Of a stretch of DNA of 36,328 bases, positions 1 to 8,353 are shown piece after piece; position 1 is the first letter of the stretch, and every line of letters starts with the position of its first letter. The translations under genes and the position numbers were made by a program. The DNA lies in assembly GCA_002709525.1 (NCBI GenBank), contig PARE01000002.1:35196-71523 (forward strand), read 5' to 3'. The notes beneath the pieces are model-generated. The model had not been told where the DNA came from, made no database searches, and was given only the letters and a program-made list of their open reading frames with translations. This stretch comes from Magnetovibrio sp. (GTDB taxonomy: Bacteria > Pseudomonadota > Alphaproteobacteria > Rhodospirillales > Casp-alpha2).

Positions 1-1232
1 CCAGATATACAAAGCCTGCCATCGAAGTCCGTATGCAAGAGAGCGTATCGTGCCTTCGCCAAAACCGCACGGCTCGTGGCCTCGTCATCGGCAATCACTT
101 CTCCAATGATGCATAGCTCTGTTGGTGCTGGCTTCAGTGCGGCAAATTCCCGATCACCCATAACGGCGCCAGCACCATATGTCCGAAAGGCGACCGTATA
201 TGCATCGTCGTCGATCTTTAGGCTGCGCGCCTGATCACGGGTCCGGGCCTTGCAGGCCGCCGCAAAATCGGCAAATCCCGCCGTCAGCACAGGGTCTCGC
301 ACACCAGCAATAAAAATAGATCGGAACCCGGCCCGCCGAACACCTTCCAGCTTCACCGTATACGCCTCAGTTGACTTGAAGCGACTGCCAGTGACATGAA
401 CGGTTCGCGGATCCACCTGCGTGAAGGTGCAGAGAGACGAATCTAGCACGCCCGACGGCTCCTTCAACTCGTGAGGCGATGGGTTCTCATAGAGGGTATG
501 GGCAGCAACGCGGGTCTTCGTACAGATTTTATCAGGATGTCCGGGCTCCACCTCGAACCCATCTTCGCTTAGCGTGCCAATAATGCAGTCCTGGCCAGCG
601 CGGGGCTCGATCACTTGAGCTCCGCACTCAATAATCTTTCCCAAATGCCAGGCCAGCGCCGCATCATGTCCGTGCATCAGCGGCAGCGCAGCATAGATGG
701 CAGCGTCTGAGCACCGCCCAGCAATGATTACGTCCGCGCCCCCGTTTAAAGCGTTCTGAAGCGGCTCTACCCCCATCATTGCGACAATACGTGCCGCCCG
801 ATCGACTGTGTCTGTAGTCAATTCCTCTATCGGTCCAAGAGGCGCCGTACGTCCAGCCGTTACATGACGGTTGAGATAGGCACGGTCCGGCTCGGCCTTG
901 ATGATCGCCATCTTGAATGACAACCCGTAATGCCGCGCAAGATCTTCAACAAGACTGGCGGTCCATGCCAACTGCTCATCACTTCCCCCTCCCCCGGCCG
1001 AGCCAATTATCATGGGAACATCAAATTCCCGCGCGCCCCGCAACATTAAGCCCAGGTCACGCCGCGTTGCCGTCTCGGATACAAACGGCGTTGCCGTTCC
1101 CAAGTAGTAAGGCCCAGGATCCATAGAGCCTGCATCGCAGCCTATCATCCGAACGCCCATCTCAAGTCCACGCCGGAATCCCACCTCCGAAAAACCGTAG
1201 CCGATCATACCGGAGCACGCCATTAAGCGCAT
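1..1232 (-). CDS. AtuA-like (DUF1446) protein, partial at the window edge
   Basis: The frame opens at ATG 1232, behind a good ribosome binding site (AGGGGA), and stays open to base 1, so about 410 residues are visible and the C-terminus lies outside the window. The N-terminus reads MRLMACSGMIGYG, then GCDAGSMDPGPYYLG and PMIIGSAGGGGSDEQ, with GGADVIIAGRCSDAA further on. This glycine-rich pattern is typical of the acyclic-terpene-utilisation AtuA/DUF1446 family (PF07287). Family members often sit beside acyl-CoA catabolic genes, but their reaction is poorly defined. It lies about 100 bp downstream of the class III aminotransferase gene on the same strand and is probably co-transcribed with it. 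The family is clear; the substrate is unknown. Confidence 0.8.
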   Translation of the reverse strand, partial: MRLMACSGMIGYGFSEVGFRRGLEMGVRMIGCDAGSMDPGPYYLGTATPFVSETATRRDLGLMLRGAREFDVPMIIGSAGGGGSDEQLAWTASLVEDLARHYGLSFKMAIIKAEPDRAYLNRHVTAGRTAPLGPIEELTTDTVDRAARIVAMMGVEPLQNALNGGADVIIAGRCSDAAIYAALPLMHGHDAALAWHLGKIIECGAQVIEPRAGQDCIIGTLSEDGFEVEPGHPDKICTKTRVAAHTLYENPSPHELKEPSGVLDSSLCTFTQVDPRTVHVTGSRFKSTEAYTVKLEGVRRAGFRSIFIAGVRDPVLTAGFADFAAACKARTRDQARSLKIDDDAYTVAFRTYGAGAVMGDREFAALKPAPTELCIIGEVIADDEATSRAVLAKARYALLHTDFDGRLCIS

Positions 1233-1332
1233 GAATTTCCCCTTTTAGCTTAGGTCTTTCAACAAAACACTGGCCGGAGTGGTAAGAGGTAGGATAGATA
1301 GTAACTTTTTAAATAATCTATCAACCAGCAAT

Positions 1333-2709
1333 TTATACGTGTCCCTCTTCGCGAAGCATGGCAATCGAAGCGGTCACCGCATCTGCGGTGGCAGCGATAT
1401 CTTCGTCGGTGTGCACCGACGATACGATCGCGCCCGGCTTCGAATTGAAATCAATTCCATTCACTAGCATAGCCAATCGGAACAGGTCCTTCGCCGCATG
1501 ATTTGAGGCACGTTCCATGACTGACATGGGATGCGCAAAGGCATCGAAATTCTCGGGGTCAATATCCAATCTATCCGGATTGGTAAAAATATAAACGCTG
1601 GAGCCGTTGCCGTATGCAGCCCACGCCAGGTCCGACTTAGCAAACGCCTTATTGCAGGCGGCCATGAGCTTACGGCCCTGCTCATTAGCTTGTTCGGATA
1701 CTTCCGTCTCTGCCACTCGGGCCAACATCTCAACACCCGTAGCGGCTGACATGGGATTAGCGTTAAAAGTCCCTTGGTGCGGAATTTTTTGAAACCCATG
1801 GAACTCAGCGGCCTCAAAATCCAACAGCTGCATGATATCGCGTCGACCGCAAACAGCCCCGCCGGGCAGACCGCCCGCAAGAATTTTCGCCAATGCTGTC
1901 AAGTCGGGCAGCAAACCGAGGGCCGCCTGCGCACCACCCGCGGAAACACGAAAGCCTGTGACAACCTCATCGAAGATAAGCACAATTCCCTGAGCCTTGG
2001 TCACCTCACGAAGCATCTTGACGAATTCACGGCAGAGCGGGATCTGTCCCGAACTTGCGCCAGTGGGCTCCAGGATCACGGCGGCGATATCGCCATCCAT
2101 TTCAAGCGTCTCCTTGATGCCATCAGGGTCGGAGGGATCGGCAACAATGACGTTCTCAATGATGCCATCGATGATCCCGGGGATGTTGTCTGTGCCGGCA
2201 TATTTGGAGCCAAAGGCCACATGATCCTGCCAGCCGTGAAAATGGTTCTTGAAACGCACCAGTTTGTTTTTGCCCGTAAACGCTCGCGCCAGACGAATAG
2301 CCATTAGGTTGGCCTCTGTGCCGCTGGACGTAAAGCGGATGCGTTCCGCAGACGGGATCAGGAGCTTCACCAATTGCCCCCATTTCAGTTCCAGATCGTG
2401 GCACGCAGCCGGGTGAGTGCCCTGGCTAACCTGGCTATTAACGGCGTTGATCATGCTCGGGTGCGCGTGCCCAAGCAACAGCGATCCATGCCCGCCAAAG
2501 TAATCGACGTATTCATTGCCGTCAGCGTCCCATTTCCGCGCGCCCTCGGCGCGTTCGATATAAATGGGATGAGGCTTCATGTGGCGGGAATCGTGAACAA
2601 TACCGCTGGGGAACACGTCGCGGGCCTCTAGGTGACGCGCCTTCGAATGGCGAGTTTTATCATCGAAAGCGGCAACGATTTGGGAATTGGTGAAAGGGGT
2701 GGTATCCAT
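1333..2709 (-). CDS. Class III PLP-dependent aminotransferase (glutamate-1-semialdehyde aminomutase-like)
   Basis: A 458-residue fold-type I PLP enzyme of the class III aminotransferase/HemL group. Visible landmarks are SSGTEANLMAIRLAR (about 128-142, cofactor phosphate contact), NHFHGW (155-160), FDEVVTGFR (246-254, with the PLP-contacting Asp) and ALAKILAGGLPGG (about 272-284), where K275 is the predicted Schiff-base lysine. The start ATG at 2709 follows AGGAGA at ideal spacing. It is longer than typical HemL, and this organism makes 5-aminolevulinate with HemA, so a haem role is unlikely. A catabolic transaminase or aminomutase acting on an amino acid is more plausible. It sits between an SHMT-like gene and an AtuA-like gene on the same strand. 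The substrate cannot be read from sequence. Confidence 0.85.
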   Translation of the reverse strand: MDTTPFTNSQIVAAFDDKTRHSKARHLEARDVFPSGIVHDSRHMKPHPIYIERAEGARKWDADGNEYVDYFGGHGSLLLGHAHPSMINAVNSQVSQGTHPAACHDLELKWGQLVKLLIPSAERIRFTSSGTEANLMAIRLARAFTGKNKLVRFKNHFHGWQDHVAFGSKYAGTDNIPGIIDGIIENVIVADPSDPDGIKETLEMDGDIAAVILEPTGASSGQIPLCREFVKMLREVTKAQGIVLIFDEVVTGFRVSAGGAQAALGLLPDLTALAKILAGGLPGGAVCGRRDIMQLLDFEAAEFHGFQKIPHQGTFNANPMSAATGVEMLARVAETEVSEQANEQGRKLMAACNKAFAKSDLAWAAYGNGSSVYIFTNPDRLDIDPENFDAFAHPMSVMERASNHAAKDLFRLAMLVNGIDFNSKPGAIVSSVHTDEDIAATADAVTASIAMLREEGHV

Positions 2710-2884
2710 GACGATCTCCTACTCGACTACAAACCTGCCTTGTCGAGGCGACTCTTGCAACCGCCTCTAGACCAAAGCAAGTCAATCCTACAAATCTCTC
2801 CAGTCCTATTGTCGTAGGCTATCAAATACTAAGCCAACTATTAATTGGCCTGGATGGATGGAAATTTGTGTTCGCCGGCCATCT

Positions 2885-4177
2885 TCATCTATCCGTGTCA
2901 TAGATCGGGAATCTGTCCGTCATCGCCCCTACTTCGGAAGCAACTCGCGTTTCCAGTTGACTTTGGTTGGCAATTCTATTCTCAAGGCCGTGCAATATAT
3001 CCGCAATCAGATTGCCGATTGTTTCAAACTCCTGCGCACCAAAACCCCTAGTTGTTCCCGCCGATACCCCAAACCGCAAACCGGATGTAATGCTCGGTGG
3101 CTTAATATCGCCCGGCACACCGTTCTTATTGCAGGTCAGTCCTGCGCGCTCCAGGCTGTTTGAGGCCACCACGCCGGTTAGCCTATTTGGCCGTAGGTCA
3201 ACTAGAATCAACGGCGTGTCTGTACCGCCCGTGACCACTTCAACACCGCGATCAAGTAAGGTCGCCGCCAAAACGCGGGCATTATTCAAGACCGCATGAG
3301 CGTAGACCTCGAATTCAGGCCTAAGTGCTTCGCCCAGACAGACCGCCTTAGCCGCAACGGCATTAAGGATCACCGACCCTTGGACGCCGGGAAAGACGCC
3401 AGAATTTAGTTTGCGTTTCAGGCTCAAATCACTGGCTAGGATAAGCCCGCCCCGCACGCCACGAAGGTTTTTATAAGTCGTGGCCGTCGAAACATGCGCA
3501 TGCGGTATAGGACTGGGGTGCGCACCGCCAGCAACCAATCCCGCAAAGTGTGCCATATCAGCCAGAAGAATTGCATCAACGCTGTCCGCTACAATTCGGA
3601 ACGCCGAGAAGTCGATGCACCGTGGATACGCGGAACCACCGCAGATGATAAGTTTAGGCCGATGTTTCTCAGCCAAGGCTTGGACTTGATCCATGTCGAT
3701 AAAGCCGTCGTCTTCGCGAACCCCATAGTGGGCGATGTTGAACCACTTTCCGGTCAGGTTTGCCGTCGAGCCGTGGCTCAAGTGCCCACCCTCTGACAAG
3801 GACATGGACAGCACAGTATCTCCTGGCTCCAAAAATGCTAAGAACACCGCCAAATTCGCTTGGCTTCCGGAATGGGGTTGTACGTTGGCATAGGCACATC
3901 CAAACAAGGCCTTTGCCCGATCAATGGCCATTTGTTCAATCACATCAGCATGTTCGGTGCCGCCGTAATAACGCTTGCCTGGATAGCCCTCCACAGTCTT
4001 GTTAACCATGGCTGTACCCAGCGCCTCTAAGGTGGCGCGGCTGACAATGTTTTCGGAAGCAATTAGTTCAACACCGCTGCGTTGGCGATCTTCCTCGGCG
4101 GCTAAAGCCGCGTGAATTTCGGGGTCAACATTAGCAAGACCGGCATCAAAATATCCTGGATGGCAGAATAAAGTCAT
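2885..4177 (-). CDS. glyA: Serine hydroxymethyltransferase-like PLP enzyme, atypical active-site loop
   Basis: SHMTs move the C1 unit between serine and tetrahydrofolate: serine + THF to glycine + 5,10-methylene-THF. About 430 residues carry the family landmarks LIASENIVS (38-46), EGYPGKRYYGG (63-73), NVQPHSGSQANLAVF (98-112), GGHLSHG (130-136) and DMAHFAGLV (207-215). I chose ATG 4177, preceded by GGAGAG, because it gives the normal SHMT start; an in-frame ATG at 4252 would add 25 unlikely residues. The lysine loop reads TATTYKNLRGVRGG, with K236 the PLP lysine, where housekeeping SHMTs usually have TTTTHKTLRGPRGG. The His before the lysine is thus Tyr. It may be a specialised paralogue, for example acting on a 2-methylserine-type amino acid, rather than the housekeeping GlyA. 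A DmdA-like gene diverges from it. Confidence 0.85.
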   Translation of the reverse strand: MTLFCHPGYFDAGLANVDPEIHAALAAEEDRQRSGVELIASENIVSRATLEALGTAMVNKTVEGYPGKRYYGGTEHADVIEQMAIDRAKALFGCAYANVQPHSGSQANLAVFLAFLEPGDTVLSMSLSEGGHLSHGSTANLTGKWFNIAHYGVREDDGFIDMDQVQALAEKHRPKLIICGGSAYPRCIDFSAFRIVADSVDAILLADMAHFAGLVAGGAHPSPIPHAHVSTATTYKNLRGVRGGLILASDLSLKRKLNSGVFPGVQGSVILNAVAAKAVCLGEALRPEFEVYAHAVLNNARVLAATLLDRGVEVVTGGTDTPLILVDLRPNRLTGVVASNSLERAGLTCNKNGVPGDIKPPSITSGLRFGVSAGTTRGFGAQEFETIGNLIADILHGLENRIANQSQLETRVASEVGAMTDRFPIYDTDR

Positions 4178-4334
4178 AGTGCTCTCCGGTTCCGCACAAC
4201 ACCGCCAAAGCTCATATTTACTCAGTCTCGTGCCGCGATAGGCGCGAGACAAATCATATACCTGAAAGCATTTTTTTCCCCCTTAAAAAACACATCAAAA
4301 CGACCAAACCGTTATTGGTTTTTTTGCTTTCATC

Positions 4335-4346
4335 AATTCATGAATT
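4335..4346. promoter_or_regulatory. 12-bp perfect palindrome in the divergent SHMT / dmdA-like intergenic region
   Basis: AATTCATGAATT is a perfect 12-bp palindrome about 50 bp upstream of the dmdA-like start, in the 140-bp AT-rich gap between two divergent genes. The same gap holds a short dyad, ACCAA-N7-TTGGT, followed by a T-run near 4303-4327. The position suits an operator or promoter element, but a 12-bp palindrome in AT-rich DNA can occur by chance and no regulator is assigned. Confidence 0.3.
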
Positions 4347-4394
4347 CCACTAGTTTTCGCCGCTTTTTGTATTCGTCTTGAAGGTAAAAACTGC

Positions 4395-5549
4395 ATGGCT
4401 TTCAATATCGCGATCGGACCGCGCGAGCGCAAATCACCCTTCTACGACTGCACGGTTGAAGACGGCGTCACGCACTTCACCGTATACAATCACATGTATA
4501 TGCCGGTCAGTTACGGCGATCCGGAGGCGGAGTATCGTCGTTTAATCCAAGGCGTCACTATGTGGGATGTCGCTGCGGAACGCCAAGTTGAGATAACCGG
4601 CCCTGACGCGGAACGACTGATCCGTTATCTTACGCCACGCGATTTGAAGGACCTACCCATTGGCCAGGGATACTACGTACCAATCTGCGATCATGATGGG
4701 AACCTGATCAATGATCCCCTCCTGTTGCGCATTGAAGAGCAGAGGTTCTGGCTATCTATCGCGGATACGGACGTTCTATTGTGGGTCCGCGGCGTCGCCT
4801 TCGAAGGCGGATTTGACGTGGAAGCCTGCGAGCCCGACGTCAGTCCTCTTGCCGTCCAGGGGCCACTATCACATGACGTAATGATCCCCTTATTCGGAGA
4901 ATGGATCAACGAGCTCAAACACTTCTGTTTCCGCGAGACCGAGTTGGATGGAATTCCAGTTGTTCTGCAGCGCTCAGGCTGGTCAAAACAGGGAGGCTAC
5001 GAACTTTATCTCCGCGACAGCGATCGTGGAAGTGAGCTCTGGAACAAAGTAAAGGCCGCGGGACAGCCCTTCGGTATCGGTCCCGGCGCGCCTAACTACA
5101 TCGAACGGTTAGAGAGCAGCCTGCTCTCAATAGGCGCAGATACGCTATGGGACAGCGATCCCTATGAGGCAGGCCTCGACAAGATGCTCAATCTGGACCG
5201 AGAAGATGATTTCATCGGCAAAGCAGCACTTAGGGCGCTCGCGAGTTCAGGGTCGCGCCGCAAGCTCGTCGCTATCGTTTTTGAAGGTGATCCCATTGAG
5301 CCAAATGAACATCCTTGGCCTATTTTCATTGACAGAAACCGTGTCGGTTCCGTGCGCTCAGCCGGCTATTCCCCGCGCCGAAAATCCAATATTGGCTTTG
5401 CGCTGATTGATCGCGCTCACCAGGATGAAGGTACCATGCTTGATATTCGCAACGGACAACAATCCTTTCTCGGTGAGATTGTTAAATTTCCTATAGTGGA
5501 GCCAGGTACGCCTTTACCAGACGACGATTGGGATATTGAGCTCATTTAA
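4395..5549 (+). CDS. DmdA-like THF-dependent demethylase/aminomethyltransferase (GcvT family)
   Basis: A 384-residue GcvT-fold protein whose sequence follows DMSP demethylase DmdA more closely than glycine-cleavage GcvT. Visible are FTVYNHM (28-34), WDVAAERQVEITGPDA (57-72), LTPRDL (79-84), INDP (105-108), WLSIADTDVLLWV (119-131), EPDVSPLAVQGP (146-157) and SGWSKQGGYELY (194-205). As I recall them, known DmdA proteins have SGYSKQGGFE(L/I)Y, then GCPNLIER and NTPYECGLGKF; here these read GAPNYIER and SDPYEAGLDKM. DmdA moves one S-methyl group of DMSP to THF, giving 5-methyl-THF. The differences leave room for another methyl donor. It starts at ATG 4395 with AAGG upstream and lies, on the opposite strand, between an SHMT-like gene and fhs, which suits a C1/THF role. 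The subfamily is fairly sure; the substrate is not. Confidence 0.8.
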   Translation: MAFNIAIGPRERKSPFYDCTVEDGVTHFTVYNHMYMPVSYGDPEAEYRRLIQGVTMWDVAAERQVEITGPDAERLIRYLTPRDLKDLPIGQGYYVPICDHDGNLINDPLLLRIEEQRFWLSIADTDVLLWVRGVAFEGGFDVEACEPDVSPLAVQGPLSHDVMIPLFGEWINELKHFCFRETELDGIPVVLQRSGWSKQGGYELYLRDSDRGSELWNKVKAAGQPFGIGPGAPNYIERLESSLLSIGADTLWDSDPYEAGLDKMLNLDREDDFIGKAALRALASSGSRRKLVAIVFEGDPIEPNEHPWPIFIDRNRVGSVRSAGYSPRRKSNIGFALIDRAHQDEGTMLDIRNGQQSFLGEIVKFPIVEPGTPLPDDDWDIELI

Positions 5550-5561
5550 TATGACAAAAGA

Positions 5562-5592
5562 AAACGCCCCGCCTGACTGGCGCAAGGCGTTT
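5562..5592. terminator. Terminator hairpin between convergent dmdA-like and fhs genes
   Basis: AAACGCC (5562-5568) pairs with GGCGTTT (5586-5592), and an inner CGCC/GGCG stem with loop TGACT extends the helix. On the minus strand the stem runs into a U-rich tail (complement of 5553-5561), so it should end transcription of the fhs operon. On the plus strand, ending dmdA-like transcription, the T-run is short. Confidence 0.7.
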
Positions 5593-5616
5593 CCTATCCA
5601 AATAAGATGATGAACT

Positions 5617-7290
5617 TTAGAACAACCCTTCGACCTCACCTTTCTTGTTGAGGTAGATGTTGTCAGCCGCTGGAATTCGGGGCAAACCTGGCATTGTCAT
5701 GATTTCGCCCGTGACGACGACCACAAATTCCGCACCTGCCGACAAGCGAAGCTCGCGAATTGGCACGATATGGCCCGTCGGAGCACCTTTGGCATCCGGG
5801 TCCGTAGAGAAGCTGTATTGGGTCTTCGCCATGCAAACCGGGAATTTACCATAACCGCCAGCCTCCAAGTCAGCGAACTGCCGTGCCACAGTGGCATCAA
5901 TGGAGATGTCCTTTGCGCCATAGATTTTCTGGGCAACCGTGCGGACTTTTTCTTCGAGCTTCATATTATCGGGATAGAGGGGTTTGAACTTAGCCTTGCC
6001 ACTATCGGCCAGCTTTACGACGTGCTCAGCTAATTCCTTTGTGCCAGCACCGCCATTGGCCCAATGCGAACAAAGGATCGCTGTCGCGCCGAGCTTCTTG
6101 GCTTCCGCCTTGATCGCACTCAACTCTGCCTTGGTATCCGTAATGAAGGAGTTGATTGCGACCACAGCGGGCACCCCGAATTGCTTAAGGTTCTTAAGAT
6201 GCCTAGCCATATTGGCGCAACCGGCTCGCACGGCCTTCACATTTTCCTTTCCAAGATCGTTTTTACCAACGCCGCCATGCATCTTCAGCGCACGCACCGT
6301 CGCTACCAGTACAACTGCCGCCGGCTTCAGGCCGGCCTTGCGGCACTTGATATCGAAAAATTTTTCAGCACCCAAGTCGGCGCCAAAACCGGCTTCAGTA
6401 ACCACGTAGTCGGCTAACTTCAGCGCCGTTTTTGTCGCCATAACCGAGTTACAGCCGTGCGCAATGTTGGCAAACGGACCACCGTGTATGAACGCGGGAT
6501 TACCCTCCAGCGTCTGAACCAAGTTTGGCATTAGCGCGTCCTTTAGAAGCACGCTCATGGGACCAGCACCTTTCAACTGCTTGGCAAGAATTGGTTTTCG
6601 CTCACGGGTAAAGCCAACCACGATATTACCTATTCGCTTGGTCAAATCGTCCAGAGACGTGGCCAGGCAGAAGATGGCCATGATTTCGGAGGCGACAACG
6701 ATATCGAAGCCATCTTCCCGCGGAAAGCCATTAGCGACGCCTCCCAGGTTTGCCGCGATCTGGCGAAGCGCACGGTCGTTCATGTCCACAACGCGTTTAA
6801 AACCTATGCGGCGCTGGTCTATTTTTAATTTATTGCCCCAGTAGATGTGATTATCGATCAATGCCGCCAGCAAATTGTGTGCGATGCCGATGGCGTGGAA
6901 GTCACCGGTAAAGTGGAGGTTGATGTCTTCCATGGGGACCACTTGAGCATAGCCACCGCCAGCCGCGCCCCCTTTCATGCCAAAGCAAGGGCCGAGCGAG
7001 GGCTCACGAACGCAAATCGTGGCGCGCTTGCCAATATGGTTAAGGCCATCGCCGAGGCCCACAGTGGTAGTAGTCTTACCTTCGCCCGCTGGTGTCGGCG
7101 TGATCGCGGTGACTAATACCAGCTTGCCGTCGCGCTTACGTTTCAGTGAATCAATAAAGTCATAAGAAACTTTCGCCTTGTTCGGACCGTACTGCAAAAG
7201 GGCATCAGCAGGAATATCTAACTTCTTGCCGATTTCCGCGATGGGCTGCATGGTCGCTTCGCGGGCGATTTCGATATCTGATTTGGGCAT
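5617..7290 (-). CDS. fhs: Formate-tetrahydrofolate ligase
   Basis: Catalyses formate + THF + ATP to 10-formyl-THF + ADP + Pi in the cytosol, and can run backwards to make ATP while releasing formate. The 557-residue length is standard. It shows the P-loop TPAGEGKTT (66-74) and the following formyltetrahydrofolate-synthetase signature region ([19 protein letters not shown]). The start ATG 7290 follows GGAG. It is the last gene of the minus-strand tct-gntR-oxc-frc-hydrolase unit and is followed by the 5562-5592 terminator. Here it can capture formate released by Frc/Oxc, or work with the neighbouring formyl-THF hydrolase in oxidising methyl groups delivered to THF. Identification is secure; the direction of flux is inferred. 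Confidence 0.95.
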   Translation of the reverse strand: MPKSDIEIAREATMQPIAEIGKKLDIPADALLQYGPNKAKVSYDFIDSLKRKRDGKLVLVTAITPTPAGEGKTTTTVGLGDGLNHIGKRATICVREPSLGPCFGMKGGAAGGGYAQVVPMEDINLHFTGDFHAIGIAHNLLAALIDNHIYWGNKLKIDQRRIGFKRVVDMNDRALRQIAANLGGVANGFPREDGFDIVVASEIMAIFCLATSLDDLTKRIGNIVVGFTRERKPILAKQLKGAGPMSVLLKDALMPNLVQTLEGNPAFIHGGPFANIAHGCNSVMATKTALKLADYVVTEAGFGADLGAEKFFDIKCRKAGLKPAAVVLVATVRALKMHGGVGKNDLGKENVKAVRAGCANMARHLKNLKQFGVPAVVAINSFITDTKAELSAIKAEAKKLGATAILCSHWANGGAGTKELAEHVVKLADSGKAKFKPLYPDNMKLEEKVRTVAQKIYGAKDISIDATVARQFADLEAGGYGKFPVCMAKTQYSFSTDPDAKGAPTGHIVPIRELRLSAGAEFVVVVTGEIMTMPGLPRIPAADNIYLNKKGEVEGLF

Positions 7291-7400
7291 TCTAAACTCC
7301 GATTTTATATGTATCCCCGTTGAGCAAGAAGCTAGAACCCCCGTAAGCCCAACGCAAATGTGAAATTTATAATCACTCGCATGGTGTCATGCGCCAGTAA

Positions 7401-8321
7401 TTATGTTCCCAGTTTGGCGCCTTTTTCCAAACCAATCTCATCGGCAAATTCCTTCGCTGTCACCTTCTTACCGCCAGCATAACGGACGCGTTTGACGCAG
7501 ATTGCGCCCCTGCCTGCAGTGACTAGAATGCCGTCATCGTCAATCGCCGAAACCTGCCCAACACGACCAAACGCGCCATCGTCGACTTTTTCGCTGTCAA
7601 AGATTTGCAAGATTTCGCCGTTAAATGTTGTCCACGCGCCAGGTTGCGGGTTGCAGCCACGGATCAGATTATATACCTCGCCTACAAACCGGCTCCAGTC
7701 GATCTCGGCAGCCTTCTTGTTGCACCAGCCCTCATAGGTTGCCTTGGAATCGTCCTGTTTGATCTTCGGCGGATTACCGGCGCGAACCAGGTCGATGGCC
7801 TCCAGCGTCGCCTCAATCCCCATCGGGAACGCCTTATCGAAGTAAATCGTACCTAAGGTATCGTCGGGCCCAATCTCGATTTCCTTCTGTAGGAGGATAT
7901 CACCCTCATCCAATCCGTCATCCGGCCAGAAGTAGGTGATCCCCGTCTTTTTTGCGCCCCAGATAATTGGCCAATTGATGGAACTAGGGCCCCGGTGGAC
8001 TGGCAACATGGACGGGTGATAGCAGATCGACCCGTACGTCGGGATTTTCCGCGCCTCTTCCGGCACGAAGATGATTACGTAGGCCATTACGCAGAGATCC
8101 GGTTTCAACGCCTTCATAGCGTCCAGCACGTCGGGACTCTCAAAGTTGTCGGGTTGCAACACAAGCAGCCCTTTTTCCTGGGCAAACTCCTTTATCGGAT
8201 CGACGCGACCATCCTCATCGGGCGCGCAATACACGGCGACAACTTCGTCCTTGCCCTTTTCCAGGATGGCTTCCAAGGCAGATTTTCCAAAGGCCTGCTG
8301 GCCCATGACGATCAAGCGCAT
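7401..8321 (-). CDS. 10-formyltetrahydrofolate hydrolase/formyltransferase (N-terminal domain of ALDH1L type)
   Basis: About 306 residues match the stand-alone formyl-transferase/hydrolase half of eukaryotic 10-formyl-THF dehydrogenase: MGQQAFGKSALEAI near the start, ICYHPSMLPVHRGPSSINW (99-117), FWPDDGLDEGDILLQKE (131-147), then a C-terminal Fmt_C-like domain (about 205-306). H102 and D141 correspond to the catalytic His and Asp of this fold. The Asn that tRNA formyltransferases carry two residues before the His is Cys here (Ile in ALDH1L1), which argues against a methionyl-tRNA formyltransferase. The likely reaction is 10-formyl-THF + water to formate + THF. ATG 8321 has GGAG seven bases upstream; a TTG two codons earlier is a poorer start. 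It lies between frc and fhs, whose product it would consume. Confidence 0.85.
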   Translation of the reverse strand: MRLIVMGQQAFGKSALEAILEKGKDEVVAVYCAPDEDGRVDPIKEFAQEKGLLVLQPDNFESPDVLDAMKALKPDLCVMAYVIIFVPEEARKIPTYGSICYHPSMLPVHRGPSSINWPIIWGAKKTGITYFWPDDGLDEGDILLQKEIEIGPDDTLGTIYFDKAFPMGIEATLEAIDLVRAGNPPKIKQDDSKATYEGWCNKKAAEIDWSRFVGEVYNLIRGCNPQPGAWTTFNGEILQIFDSEKVDDGAFGRVGQVSAIDDDGILVTAGRGAICVKRVRYAGGKKVTAKEFADEIGLEKGAKLGT

Positions 8322-8353
8322 TTTCAATCTCCCCTCTATTTCGAGCCAGTGCC

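Noticed and set aside
1333-2709. Reading the class III aminotransferase as the haem enzyme HemL
   Set aside because: The window encodes ALA synthase (HemA, C4 route), the protein is longer than HemL, and its neighbours are catabolic.
2745-2767. GAGGCG/CGCCTC hairpin between the SHMT-like and aminotransferase genes as a terminator
   Set aside because: The stem is only six pairs with an 11-base loop, and no T-run follows on the minus strand.
7401-8321. Calling the formyltransferase-fold gene fmt (methionyl-tRNA formyltransferase)
   Set aside because: The conserved Asn of Fmt is Cys, the sequence follows the ALDH1L1 N-terminal domain, and the def/fmt context is absent.
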